Source: Tessaracoccus palaemonis
GTDB lineage: Bacteria > Actinomycetota > Actinomycetes > Propionibacteriales > Propionibacteriaceae
Assembly: GCF_019316905.1 (NCBI RefSeq)
Contig: NZ_CP079216.1
Location: forward strand, 1 to 64,000
Direction: 5' to 3'
Length of the DNA: 64,000 nucleotides
The notes beneath the pieces are model-generated. The model ran no database searches. It was not told the DNA's origin and saw only the letters and a list, made by a program, of their open reading frames with translations. The number at the start of each line of letters is the position of its first letter. Position 1 is the first letter of the stretch. Positions 1 to 8,304 of the stretch are shown piece by piece. A program made the translations under genes and the position numbers.

Positions 1-1356
1 GTGAGCGCATCACCGATGCCGGACCTGGCAGTGCTCTGGCAGGAAGTCATCGACGCTTCAGACATCTCGTCTCGCGCCTGGCTACGCCGAACGCAGCCGC
101 TGAGCATGCACGGCAGCACTCTGATGCTGGCTGTCGCCGACGAGATGACGCGCGAACGCATCGAGACGAAGCTCCGCGGACAGATCGAGACGCGCCTGTC
201 CACGGCTTGTGGACAACCGACCCGGCTCGCCGTGATGATCGAACCCGACCAGGTTCTTCTGGAGGAGACCAAGGCCCCGGCTGAACCCGAGGAGCTGGCT
301 CCGCAGCCCATGCTGCCCCGGTCGCGCCCCCAGGAGCTGCGGCTGAATCCGCGCTACACGTTCGAGTCCTTCGTCGCGGGTTCCTCGAACCGCTTCGCGC
401 ACGCCGCGGCCGCCGCGGTCGCCGAGACTCCAGGCAAGTCCTACAACCCCCTGATGATCTACGGACCCTCCGGTCTGGGCAAGACGCACCTGCTCCACGC
501 CATCGGTCACTACGTCAGCAGCTACTTCGAGCAGTTGCGCGTGAAGTACGTCTCCACGGAGGAGCTCACGAACGACTTCATCAACGCGATCTCGTCGAAC
601 CGGACGGCCGAGTTCCGAAGCTCCTACCGCGACGTCGATGTCCTGCTGGTCGACGACATCCAGTTCCTGGAGTCGAAGATCCAGACGCAGGAGGAGTTCT
701 TCCACACGTTCAACACGCTGCACAACGCTCAGAAGCAGATCGTGATGACGTCCGACCGTCCGCCGAAGCTGCTCGAGGCACTCGAGCCCCGGCTCCGCTC
801 GCGGTTCGAGTGGGGCCTGATGACCGACATCCAGCCGCCGGACCTCGAGACGCGCATCGCGATTCTCCGGAAGAAGGCTGCCTCACAGCGCCTGACTGCC
901 GGCAGCGAGGTGCTCGAGCTCATCGCGTCGCGGATCCCGACGAACATCCGAGAGTTGGAGGGCGCGCTGACCCGCGTGGCCGCCCTGGCGAGCCTCAACC
1001 AGCAGGAGATGACCCTGCCGCTCGCAGAGGGGGTTCTCAATGACCTCATGCCGGAGGACGCGGCGCCCGCCGACGCGCAGACCATCATGGATGCCACCGC
1101 CCGCTACTTCGGGATCTCGCTGGACGACCTCACCGGGTCGAGCCGCGTCGGCCCCATCGCGTCGGCCAGGCAGATCGCGATGTACCTCTGCCGTGAGCTC
1201 ACGGACCTGTCGCTGCCCAAGATCGGCGCGAGGTTCGGCGGGCGCGACCACTCGACGGTGCTCCACAACGTCCGCAAGATCGGCGACAAGATGCGCGAGG
1301 ACCGGGACCTGTACACCCAGGTCACCGAGCTCACCAACCAGATCAAGCAGTCGTAG
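1..1356 (+). CDS. dnaA: Chromosomal replication initiator DnaA
   Basis: 451-residue AAA+ initiator that binds DnaA boxes, opens oriC and loads the replicative helicase. Domain I occupies roughly residues 1-85 and a linker 86-115. The AAA+ core has Walker A GPSGLGKT at 155-162 and Walker B VLLVDD near 213-218. The C-terminal domain IV ends in the box-binding helix-turn-helix with the signature GRDHSTV. GTG at base 1 is taken as the start because the window appears to be numbered from it and the N-terminus has normal length; an in-frame ATG lies at 16. A hairpin terminator and oriC follow. Autoregulation by DnaA boxes is typical of the family, but the promoter lies outside the window. Confidence 0.98.
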   Translation: MSASPMPDLAVLWQEVIDASDISSRAWLRRTQPLSMHGSTLMLAVADEMTRERIETKLRGQIETRLSTACGQPTRLAVMIEPDQVLLEETKAPAEPEELAPQPMLPRSRPQELRLNPRYTFESFVAGSSNRFAHAAAAAVAETPGKSYNPLMIYGPSGLGKTHLLHAIGHYVSSYFEQLRVKYVSTEELTNDFINAISSNRTAEFRSSYRDVDVLLVDDIQFLESKIQTQEEFFHTFNTLHNAQKQIVMTSDRPPKLLEALEPRLRSRFEWGLMTDIQPPDLETRIAILRKKAASQRLTAGSEVLELIASRIPTNIRELEGALTRVAALASLNQQEMTLPLAEGVLNDLMPEDAAPADAQTIMDATARYFGISLDDLTGSSRVGPIASARQIAMYLCRELTDLSLPKIGARFGGRDHSTVLHNVRKIGDKMREDRDLYTQVTELTNQIKQS

Positions 1357-1371
1357 ACGTCAACTGTCCAC

Positions 1372-1401
1372 AGGCCGCGGGCTAGTCCCCGCGGCCTTTC
1401 T
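1372..1401 (+). terminator. Rho-independent terminator of dnaA
   Basis: Perfect 10-bp GC stem (AGGCCGCGGG at 1372-1381, complement at 1388-1397) with a 6-nt loop, followed by a short T-rich stretch. It lies 16 bases after the dnaA stop. Confidence 0.75.
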
Positions 1402-1412
1402 GCGTCTCCGGG

Positions 1413-1560
1413 TCGTTGAGCACTTCGACAAGCTCAGCACAAGCACTTCGACAAGCTCAGCACAGGCCCCGTCGAAACGCCCTGAGCGCAGCGAAGGGTC
1501 CCAACCCGGGCCTCCGCCTCGCTGCGCTCGGCGCCCTTCGACGAGCTCAGGGAACAGGGG
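1413..1560. repeat. REP-like dispersed repeat, copy 1 (inside oriC)
   Basis: Contains CACTTCGACAAGCTCAGCAC twice in tandem (1421 and 1444, 23-bp period), then the inverted counterpart CCCTTCGACGAGCTCAGGG near 1544-1552 and a GCGCAGCGAAGGG segment. The same building blocks recur at 3073, 14383, 14679, 22705, 25988 and 28551. Confidence 0.8.
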
Positions 1561-1866
1561 TGAAAGTTATCCACAGAGACTGGGGGCAACCTGTGGCCCA
1601 CAGCTGGGGACCGGGCTGTGGATAACTTCCGGCCTCGAAGTAGTCCACAAATCCTCCCCGTGTAATTACCGAGCTGTCCACAGCCCGCCAACAGCCTCTT
1701 TGACGAGCTGACAAGCTCTTTCGCCGATTATCCACAGCCTCCACAGCCCCTACTAGTAATGCTGTTATGTAACTAACGAGAAGGAACTCAAAGTCACCTC
1801 TGTGGAGATCCTCGCCCTGGACGGGCTGCATGACAGGCTGTCTGCAGCCCACCCCAGGAGGATCCC

Positions 1867-2259
1867 ATGCCCAAGCCCATCCATTTTGAGATCCATGTCG
1901 ACGACATGGATCGGGCCAAGGAGTTCTACGCGACGGTCTTCGGTTGGACGTACGAGGACTACACCGACTACGCGGGTCAGCCCTACTTCGGCGCCATCGC
2001 CGGCCAGGAGGAGGAGGCCGGCATCAACGGAGCCCTGATGCTCCGTCACGACGGCGTCGAGCCCAACGGCTCGGTCAACGGAGCGGTGCTGACGATGGGC
2101 ACCGACGACTTCGACGCGACGGCCGAGAAGGTGCTCGCGGCCGGGGGGAGCGTCGCCCTGCCGAAGGCAGCGCTGCCCGGGATGGCCTGGCAGGGCTACT
2201 TTCTCGACACCGAGGGCAACGTCTTCGGCGTCCACCAGCCGGATGAGAACGCTGCCTGA
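1867..2259 (+). CDS. VOC-family (glyoxalase/bleomycin-resistance-like) protein
   Basis: 130-residue protein with the fold signature of vicinal-oxygen-chelate proteins. It begins with a beta-strand carrying HFEIHVDDMDRAKEFY and ends with FLDTEGNVFGVHQ, the usual terminal strand of the single-domain PhnB/CFP30-like subgroup. Such proteins bind metals or small ligands, and substrates differ widely, so function is not assigned. The start ATG is supported by AGGAGG at 1856-1861. It stands alone between oriC and the ABC transporter, in the dnaA-dnaN gap where most relatives have no such gene. Confidence 0.85.
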   Translation: MPKPIHFEIHVDDMDRAKEFYATVFGWTYEDYTDYAGQPYFGAIAGQEEEAGINGALMLRHDGVEPNGSVNGAVLTMGTDDFDATAEKVLAAGGSVALPKAALPGMAWQGYFLDTEGNVFGVHQPDENAA

Positions 2260-2325
2260 CGGCCCTGCCCGCGGCTGGATCGACGCGCTCCTGAGCGCTG
2301 AAGTTCCGCTGCTAGCCTTTGCCGG

Positions 2326-3276
2326 ATGAACCTCGCAGCACGAGCAGCCGGCCTCACCCGGACCTATGGCTCGGGCTCGGCGACCGTCACCGCGCTCGAC
2401 CATGTCGACTTCGACATCGTCGCGGGGGAGTTCACCGCGATCATGGGCCCGTCCGGGTCAGGCAAGTCCACCCTGATGCACCTGATGGCCGCCCTCGACA
2501 CGCCGACCGAGGGGGAGGTCTGGATCGGGGACACTGCCGTGTCGTCGCTGGCAGACACACCGCTGACCGTGCTGCGCCGCGAGCGCATCGGTTTCGTCTT
2601 CCAGGCCTTCAACCTGGTTCCGACGCTGACGGCGCGGGAGAACGTCGTGCTGCCGCTCTCGATCGCCGGTCGGAAGGCCGACGAGGAGTGGTTCGACCGC
2701 CTCGTCGACGTCCTGGGCATCCGGGACCGGCTCTCGCACAAGCCCTCGGAACTCTCCGGTGGCCAGCAGCAGCGCGTCGCCTGCGCCAGGGCGCTGATGA
2801 ACCGGCCGGACATCGTCTTTGCTGACGAGCCCACCGGCAATCTCGACTCCACCTCAGCCGCTGAGGTCCTCGGGTTCCTGCGACGCAGCGTCGACGAGTT
2901 CGGCCAGACCGTGGTGATGGTCACGCACGACGCGCACGCTGCCAGCTATGCCGACCGCGTCGTGTTCCTGTCCGACGGCCGCATCATCGACGAGGTCCGC
3001 GGCGCGTCGCAGGATGACCTGCTCGGCGCCATGTCGCGGATCTACCCGCGCCAGGGGGCTGGGGTGGGGTCTGACCCTTCGACGGGCTCAGGGCGTTTCG
3101 ACAGGCTCAACGAACCGGGGGACAGGCGGAGCGAGGCGTCACAGGAGGCGAGCGCCGCCCCCGGGATCTACCGGGACGGGGGAGCGGCGCCGGCACACCG
3201 GGGCATGAGCGACGACGAGGGCGACGTCGAGTCGACGCTCGAGCGGTCCATCGCCCGCCGCGCGCTGCTGGACTGA
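2326..3276 (+). CDS. ABC transporter ATP-binding protein (LolD/MacB type) with extended C-terminus
   Basis: 316 residues. The first ~245 form a standard ATPase of the LolD/MacB/FtsE class: Walker A GPSGSGKST (43-51), signature LSGGQQQRV, Walker B IVFADEPTGNLDS and an H-loop near TVVMVTHD. It should power the FtsX-type permease encoded 1 base downstream, together forming an efflux or lipid/peptide-handling exporter in the membrane. The tail after residue ~248 is unlike the family. Residues ~250-266 are translated from a copy of the genome's dispersed repeat, followed by low-complexity sequence, and the reading frame stays open to a stop just before the permease ATG. The substrate is unknown. 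Confidence 0.93.
   Translation: MNLAARAAGLTRTYGSGSATVTALDHVDFDIVAGEFTAIMGPSGSGKSTLMHLMAALDTPTEGEVWIGDTAVSSLADTPLTVLRRERIGFVFQAFNLVPTLTARENVVLPLSIAGRKADEEWFDRLVDVLGIRDRLSHKPSELSGGQQQRVACARALMNRPDIVFADEPTGNLDSTSAAEVLGFLRRSVDEFGQTVVMVTHDAHAASYADRVVFLSDGRIIDEVRGASQDDLLGAMSRIYPRQGAGVGSDPSTGSGRFDRLNEPGDRRSEASQEASAAPGIYRDGGAAPAHRGMSDDEGDVESTLERSIARRALLD
3073..3150. repeat. REP-like dispersed repeat, copy 2 (inside a coding sequence)
   Basis: CCCTTCGACGGGCTCAGGG followed by GTTTCGACAGGCTCAACG, then a GCGGAGCGAGGCG block. These are the same modules as the intergenic copies, here read through in frame in the ABC ATPase gene. Confidence 0.8.
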
Positions 3277-3277
3277 C

Positions 3278-5830
3278 ATGCTGCGCACCTCACTGAAGTC
3301 CCTGTGGGCCCGCAAGGTCCGGTTGCTGCTCAGCGCCCTGTCCATCGTGCTGGGCGTGGCCTTCGTCGCAGGGTCGCTCCTGTTCACGGCACTGCTCCGC
3401 CACAGCGCCGACGAGCTCCTGACGGGCACCGTCGGCGACGTCAACGTCGTCGCGGAGGGATCGTCCATCGCGGCCGGCGGCGAACAGCCTGCGCTGATCG
3501 ACGAGCTCACAGTCGGCGACATCGCGCACCTGGACGGCGTGGAGCGCGCCACGGGCCTCGTGACCGGCTACACGGTCTACCCGCTCGACGCCGATGGGAA
3601 CCTGATCTCGTTCACGGGCGCTCCCGGCATCGCGTCCAACTGGCACGACACGCCGGCCGCGGGTGGGCAGACGGGGCCGTCCATCGTCGACGGGAGGGCG
3701 CCCGAGTCGGATGACGAGGTGGTCCTCGACCCCTCCAGCGCCGAGCGGGGCGGGTACTCCCTGGGCGACGAGGTCTCGGTCGCGACGCCGTTCGACGGGA
3801 TCCGGAGCTACACGCTGGTCGGCACCGGCACGTACGGCGCCGGGGCGACGGCCGGGGCCAGCTACCTGTTCTTCACGCTCGCCGAGGCGCGGGATATCGT
3901 GCTCGACGGTCAGGCCGGCTACACGGGAGTCTGGATCGAGACGTCTCCGGACGCGGACCCCACCGCGGTGGCCCAGGAGATCGAGCCGCTTGTCGGGGCA
4001 GGTTTCGAGGTGCAGACCGGGTCCCAGCTGGCCGACGAGACGCAGGACCAGCTCGACGTGGGGCTCGGTTTCGTGAACATCTTCCTGCTCGTCTTCGCCG
4101 GCATCTCTCTGCTGGTCGCGACCCTGCTGATCCTCAACACGTTCCAGATCCTCGTCGCCCAGCGTGCCCGCGAGCTGGCCCTGTTGCGCGCGGTCGGCGC
4201 CACCCGCCGTCAGGTCCGCAATTCCGTCCTTGCTGAGGCCCTTATCGTCGGGCTCGCCGCCGCGACGCTCGGCCTGGCCGTCGGGTACGGGCTGGCGTGG
4301 GGGATCCTGGCAGTGATGCGCGGCCTCGGCATCGACCTCGGAGCAACCGTGCCCGGGCTGACCTGGCAGGCCGTCGTCGCGTCGTACGCGGTCGGCGTCG
4401 CCGTCACCCTGGTGGCAGCGCTCATCCCCGCGCACCGCGCCTCCGCCACGCGGCCGGTGGAGGCCATGGCCGCCTCCTCGCAGTCGGGTCCGGAGAGGCT
4501 GGGCGGCCCGCAGTACGTGGGCATCGCCCTGATCGAGCTCGGCGCGGCGGCCATCGTCTGCGCCACGCTGCTGCCGGTGCCGCAGCCACTGGTGTGGCTG
4601 GGGCTCGGCGTGGCAGGGCTGCTGGTGGGCGTCGTGATGTCCGCTGCCGCCGTCGGCCGCCCCGTCGTGTGGCTACTCGGGGGGCTGTTCCGGGCGACCT
4701 TCGGAGAGGTTGGCCGGCTCGCCCAGCTCAACGCCGTGCGGCAGCCGCGCCGGACGGCGGCGACCGCGGCGACGCTCATGATCGGAGTCGCGCTGGTCAG
4801 CGCCGTCGCGATCCTCGCCGCCAGCACCACCACCTCGCTCGAGCGGCGTCTGACCGAGGACCAGCGAGGCGACTTCATCATCGCTCCCGTTGCCTACGAG
4901 CCGTTCGATGCGCGGGTGCTCGACACGGTCAAGGGCCTGGACGGGGTCGAGAAGGCCTATGGCTACCGGCGCGGTGCGGTGCGGGTCGGCGGCGACGACG
5001 CCCAGGTCACCCTCGGCGGTGCGAGCCGCGAGGCCATCGTCGACGGCACAAGCCTCGACGTGGTGGTCGGGTCCCTCGACGCCGAGGGAGGCGTCGCGCC
5101 GGCGCTCGTGGACTCCGACTACGCGACCGACCATGGACTCACCATCGGCCAAGTCATCGACCTGGCCGGCGCGAAGGGCTCGGCCCAGGTCCTGATCACC
5201 GGCTTCCACGACGGCGGAACCCGCCCCGCGCTGGGCGAGATCATCGTCGCGCCCGACACGTTCGCCGCCCTCGAAGACGACTCGCTGGTCACCCACATCG
5301 TCGTCTTCGCCGACGCCGGCGCCGATCGTTCGGCCGTGCAGGACGAGTTGCAGTCGGCGGTCGCGGACCTGCCGACCGTCGCCGTGTCGGACGTCGCCGA
5401 GTACACGCAGGCCAGGATCGACCAGTTCGCCCAGCTGTTCGCCGTCGTCTACGCGCTGCTCGCGCTGGCCGTCATCATCTCCGTGCTCGGCATCGTCAAC
5501 ACGCTGGGCCTGTCCGTGATGGAGCGCACCCGCGAGCTCGGCCTGCTGCGAGCCGTCGGGCTCACCAGGGGGCAGCTCAGGCGCATGGTGACGCTGGAGT
5601 CTGTCATCGTCGCGACCCTTGGCGCGGTGCTGGGCGTCGTGCTCGGGCTGGTGTTCGGCGTCTCGCTGGTGACGCTGCTGGCCGACCGTGGCATCGACAT
5701 CCTGAGCATCCCCTGGCTCGAGCTCGTGGTTTTCGTCGTCGCGGCGGCCGTCGTCGGCGTCCTCGCAGCCCTCGGCCCGGCCCGCAGGGCGGCGCGGATG
5801 AACGTCCTTGAGTCGATAGCCGTCGACTGA
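3278..5830 (+). CDS. FtsX-family ABC transporter permease
   Basis: 850-residue membrane protein with two FtsX/MacB-PCD units. An N-terminal transmembrane helix (about 15-40) precedes an extracellular MacB-like domain. An FtsX block with three helices spans about 260-390, ending in an ARELALLRAVGATRRQV coupling motif. A second helix cluster lies near 410-475, another start helix near 490-520 and a second extracellular domain follows. The C-terminal FtsX block covers 715-845 (RTRELGLLRAVGLTRGQL). This is the usual architecture of large actinobacterial permeases paired with a LolD-like ATPase. ATG lies 1 base after the ATPase stop, so the two are translationally coupled. The substrate is not predictable. 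Confidence 0.93.
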   Translation: MLRTSLKSLWARKVRLLLSALSIVLGVAFVAGSLLFTALLRHSADELLTGTVGDVNVVAEGSSIAAGGEQPALIDELTVGDIAHLDGVERATGLVTGYTVYPLDADGNLISFTGAPGIASNWHDTPAAGGQTGPSIVDGRAPESDDEVVLDPSSAERGGYSLGDEVSVATPFDGIRSYTLVGTGTYGAGATAGASYLFFTLAEARDIVLDGQAGYTGVWIETSPDADPTAVAQEIEPLVGAGFEVQTGSQLADETQDQLDVGLGFVNIFLLVFAGISLLVATLLILNTFQILVAQRARELALLRAVGATRRQVRNSVLAEALIVGLAAATLGLAVGYGLAWGILAVMRGLGIDLGATVPGLTWQAVVASYAVGVAVTLVAALIPAHRASATRPVEAMAASSQSGPERLGGPQYVGIALIELGAAAIVCATLLPVPQPLVWLGLGVAGLLVGVVMSAAAVGRPVVWLLGGLFRATFGEVGRLAQLNAVRQPRRTAATAATLMIGVALVSAVAILAASTTTSLERRLTEDQRGDFIIAPVAYEPFDARVLDTVKGLDGVEKAYGYRRGAVRVGGDDAQVTLGGASREAIVDGTSLDVVVGSLDAEGGVAPALVDSDYATDHGLTIGQVIDLAGAKGSAQVLITGFHDGGTRPALGEIIVAPDTFAALEDDSLVTHIVVFADAGADRSAVQDELQSAVADLPTVAVSDVAEYTQARIDQFAQLFAVVYALLALAVIISVLGIVNTLGLSVMERTRELGLLRAVGLTRGQLRRMVTLESVIVATLGAVLGVVLGLVFGVSLVTLLADRGIDILSIPWLELVVFVVAAAVVGVLAALGPARRAARMNVLESIAVD

Positions 5831-5876
5831 AGCCCGCCACGCAGCTTCGTCGACGGCGCGGGCGGCGGTCCTTGGC

Positions 5877-5882
5877 TATGAT
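5877..5882 (+). promoter_or_regulatory. Possible -10 element for dnaN
   Basis: TATGAT about 65 bases before the dnaN GTG. No convincing -35 hexamer at the usual distance; offered as a weak candidate only. Confidence 0.25.
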
Positions 5883-5946
5883 CGTCCGTGAGGCTGGGAT
5901 ATTCGTGTCCGCCTCGAACCTTTCGACAGACTCAAAGGGGACCTTC

Positions 5947-7107
5947 GTGAAGATCCGAGTTGACCGCGATGCGTTGGCCGATGCAGTGGCATGGGTGGCC
6001 CGCAGCCTCCCCAGCCGCCCGACGGCCCCGATCCTGGCGGGCATGCTGCTGGAGGCCGACGGTGACGGCCTGACGCTGAGCAGCTTCGACTCGACGACGT
6101 CGGCGAAGGTCACGATGCCGGCCACCGTGCACGACGAGGGCACCGTGCTGGTGTCCGGCCGGCTGCTCAACGAGATCGCGCGGTCGTTGCCGAACAAGCC
6201 CGTCGACATGGTCGCGGACCACTCCAAGGTCGAACTCACGTGTGGCCAGGCGCGGTTCACGCTGCAGACGCTGCCCGTCGACGAGTATCCGACGCTCCCC
6301 GACATGCCGACCCAGACCGGCACCGTCGCCTCCGCCGACTTCGAGAAGGCCGTCGCGCAGGTGTTCGTCGCCGCGGGCCGCGACGAGCTGCTGAACGTCT
6401 TCACCGGCGTGAAGCTGGAGATCAACGGCGAGAACCTTTCCCTGCTGGCCACCGACCGCTACCGCATGGCGCTCAAGGAGCTGACCTGGAACCCGTCGAC
6501 GCCCGGCGTCGAGGGCAACGTGCTGGTGCCCGGCAAGGTGCTCGCGGACACGGCCAAGTCGATGACCTCCGGTGAGAACGTGACGATCTCGCTGTCGACG
6601 ACGCAGGCCGAGGGCGAGGGACTGGCCGGCTTCATCGGCGAGGGCGCGAAGGGCTCCCGCGAGGCCACGACCCGCCTCCTGTCCCAGGCCTTCCCGAAGG
6701 TCCGCCACCTGATGGACGTGCAGGCCTCGGTCTCCGTGCGCGTCAGCACCGCTGACCTGCTCGCCGCGGTCAAGCGTGTCGCGCTGGTCGCCGAACGGAA
6801 TACGCCGCTGCGCATGCGCATCAACGAGGACCACATCACCCTCGAGGCCGCCACAGGCGACCAGGCCCAGGCATCCGAGGCCCTCGAGGCCGAGGTCGAG
6901 ATCGTCGGCGACGAGCAGAGCATCACGGACGCGGGCTTCAACCCGCACTATCTGCTCGACGCGCTCACCGCCCTCGACGCGCCGTTCGCGCACTTCTCCT
7001 TCACCCTGCCCGGCAAGCCCTGCCTGATCATGGGCCTGGCGAGTATCGACGGCGACCCGCTGGTCGACTACCGCCACGTGATCATGCTGATGCGCCTGCC
7101 GAACTGA
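5947..7107 (+). CDS. dnaN: DNA polymerase III sliding clamp, beta subunit
   Basis: 386-residue beta clamp made of three repeated clamp domains (about 1-120, 125-255, 258-386). It encircles DNA and tethers polymerase III and repair enzymes. Typical segments are SRPTAPILAGMLLEA near the N-terminus, LLATDRYRMALKEL in the middle and YLLDAL plus the C-terminal HVIMLMRLPN end. The GTG at 5947 is preferred over an in-frame upstream ATG (5872) because AAAGGGG lies just before it and the protein then begins with the conserved KIRVDRDALADAV. recF starts 3 bases after the stop. Confidence 0.97.
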   Translation: MKIRVDRDALADAVAWVARSLPSRPTAPILAGMLLEADGDGLTLSSFDSTTSAKVTMPATVHDEGTVLVSGRLLNEIARSLPNKPVDMVADHSKVELTCGQARFTLQTLPVDEYPTLPDMPTQTGTVASADFEKAVAQVFVAAGRDELLNVFTGVKLEINGENLSLLATDRYRMALKELTWNPSTPGVEGNVLVPGKVLADTAKSMTSGENVTISLSTTQAEGEGLAGFIGEGAKGSREATTRLLSQAFPKVRHLMDVQASVSVRVSTADLLAAVKRVALVAERNTPLRMRINEDHITLEAATGDQAQASEALEAEVEIVGDEQSITDAGFNPHYLLDALTALDAPFAHFSFTLPGKPCLIMGLASIDGDPLVDYRHVIMLMRLPN

Positions 7108-7110
7108 TCG

Positions 7111-8250
7111 GTGTTCGTCACCGAGCTGCAGCTCACCGACTTCCGCAACTACGCCACCGCCTCGCTGGAACTCTCCAGCGGGGTGACGGTGTTTGTGGGG
7201 TCCAACGGCCAGGGCAAGACGAACCTGGTCGAGGCCGTCGAGTACCTGTCGACCATGTCGTCGCACCGGGTCGCCGCGACGGTCCCGCTCATCAGATCCG
7301 GCGCCGAGTCCGCCATCGTGCGGGCCAAGGTCCAGGCGGGCCGCGACGACGACCGTGTCGTCACGTTGGAGTTGGAGATCACCACGGGACGCTCGAACGT
7401 CGCCCGCCTCAACAGGGCCCCCCTCTCCCGGCCACGTGACCTGATCGGCGCGCTGCGCACCGTCGTGTTCTCGCCGATGGACCTGGGGATCGTGCGGGGC
7501 GACCCGTCTGACCGACGGGGCTGGCTCGACTCGCTCGTCGTGACCCGCTGGCCCCGGATGGCCGGCGTCCGCCAGGACCTCGACCGGGTCCTGAAGCAGA
7601 GAAACGCCCTGCTCAAGTCCATGTCCGGCCGCTCCCTGCGCCCGGCCGCGGGCGACGAGGAACTCACGCTCGGGGTCTGGAACGAGCAGCTCGCGGCCAT
7701 CGGGGCCGAGCTCCTGCACGCCCGCCTCGACACGCTGGCAGACGTACTTCCGCACGCCCAGCGCGCCTACGAGACCATCGCCCCCATCAACAACCGGATC
7801 GACGCCGTCTACAAGACCGTGCTCGATCTCGGGGGAGTATCGGAGACGAGCGACGTGCGCGCGGAGCTGGAGCGCCGCCTCCTCGAGGCGATGGAACGCG
7901 CCAGGGCCGAGGAGATCCGCCGCGGCGTGACGCTCGTCGGCCCGCAACGCGACGACGTGGAGCTGTCGATCGGCGACCTGCCCGCCAAGGGGTACGCGTC
8001 GCACGGTGAGAGCTGGTCGCTGGCGCTGGCGCTCCGGCTCGGGGGATTCACGCTGGTGCGCGACGACGGCGTCGAGCCCGTGCTCGTCCTGGACGATGTG
8101 TTCGCCGAGCTGGACGCGTCGCGCCGCGAGCGGCTGGCGCACGCGATCGAGGATGCGGAGCAGGTGCTGATCACCGCCGCGGTGGGCGCCGACGTGCCCG
8201 AGTTCCCGGCCGAGCACCGCTTCATCGTGTCGGCCGGCACCGTCGCCTGA
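7111..8250 (+). CDS. recF: DNA replication/repair protein RecF
   Basis: 379-residue SMC-like ATPase of the RecFOR gap-repair pathway. Walker A GSNGQGKTN sits near residues 29-37, the family motif LTDFRNY at 8-14, an ABC-type signature before the C-terminus (SHGESWSLALALRLG) and Walker B VLVLDDVFAELD near 325-336. Starts with GTG 3 bases after dnaN, so it is co-transcribed. Followed by a strong bidirectional terminator that separates it from the convergent collagen-like gene. Confidence 0.96.
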   Translation: MFVTELQLTDFRNYATASLELSSGVTVFVGSNGQGKTNLVEAVEYLSTMSSHRVAATVPLIRSGAESAIVRAKVQAGRDDDRVVTLELEITTGRSNVARLNRAPLSRPRDLIGALRTVVFSPMDLGIVRGDPSDRRGWLDSLVVTRWPRMAGVRQDLDRVLKQRNALLKSMSGRSLRPAAGDEELTLGVWNEQLAAIGAELLHARLDTLADVLPHAQRAYETIAPINNRIDAVYKTVLDLGGVSETSDVRAELERRLLEAMERARAEEIRRGVTLVGPQRDDVELSIGDLPAKGYASHGESWSLALALRLGGFTLVRDDGVEPVLVLDDVFAELDASRRERLAHAIEDAEQVLITAAVGADVPEFPAEHRFIVSAGTVA

Positions 8251-8257
8251 ACGCCAG

Positions 8258-8289
8258 AGGCCCGACCCGCCGGGCGGCGGATCGGGCCT
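8258..8289. terminator. Bidirectional terminator between recF and the collagen-like gene
   Basis: 14-bp inverted repeat with one mismatch (AGGCCCGACCCGCC at 8258-8271, complement at 8276-8289) and a 4-nt loop, between two convergent genes. Confidence 0.75.
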
Positions 8290-8304
8290 TCATGACACTA
8301 CTGC

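Larger units (their letters stand above)
1357..1800. other. oriC: Replication origin oriC
   Basis: Non-coding region after dnaA. Perfect DnaA boxes (TTATCCACA) lie at 1567-1575 (+), 1617-1625 (- orientation) and 1728-1736 (+). Near matches with TCCACA cores lie at 1364-1372, 1641-1649 and 1674-1682. The stretch 1750-1777 is clearly richer in A/T than its surroundings and is the best candidate for the unwinding element. The left part (1413-1560) is occupied by a dispersed repeat. In actinobacteria oriC normally lies between dnaA and dnaN; here dnaN is displaced by about 4.6 kb, but the box cluster is still beside dnaA. Confidence 0.85.

Noticed and set aside
1416-1852. Short open frames in the oriC region
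   Set aside because: They translate DnaA boxes and repeat sequence and have no ribosome site or similarity.
5932-8217. 761-codon frame antisense to dnaN and recF
   Set aside because: Shadow of two clear housekeeping genes; low-complexity, Arg/Gly/His/Val-rich translation.
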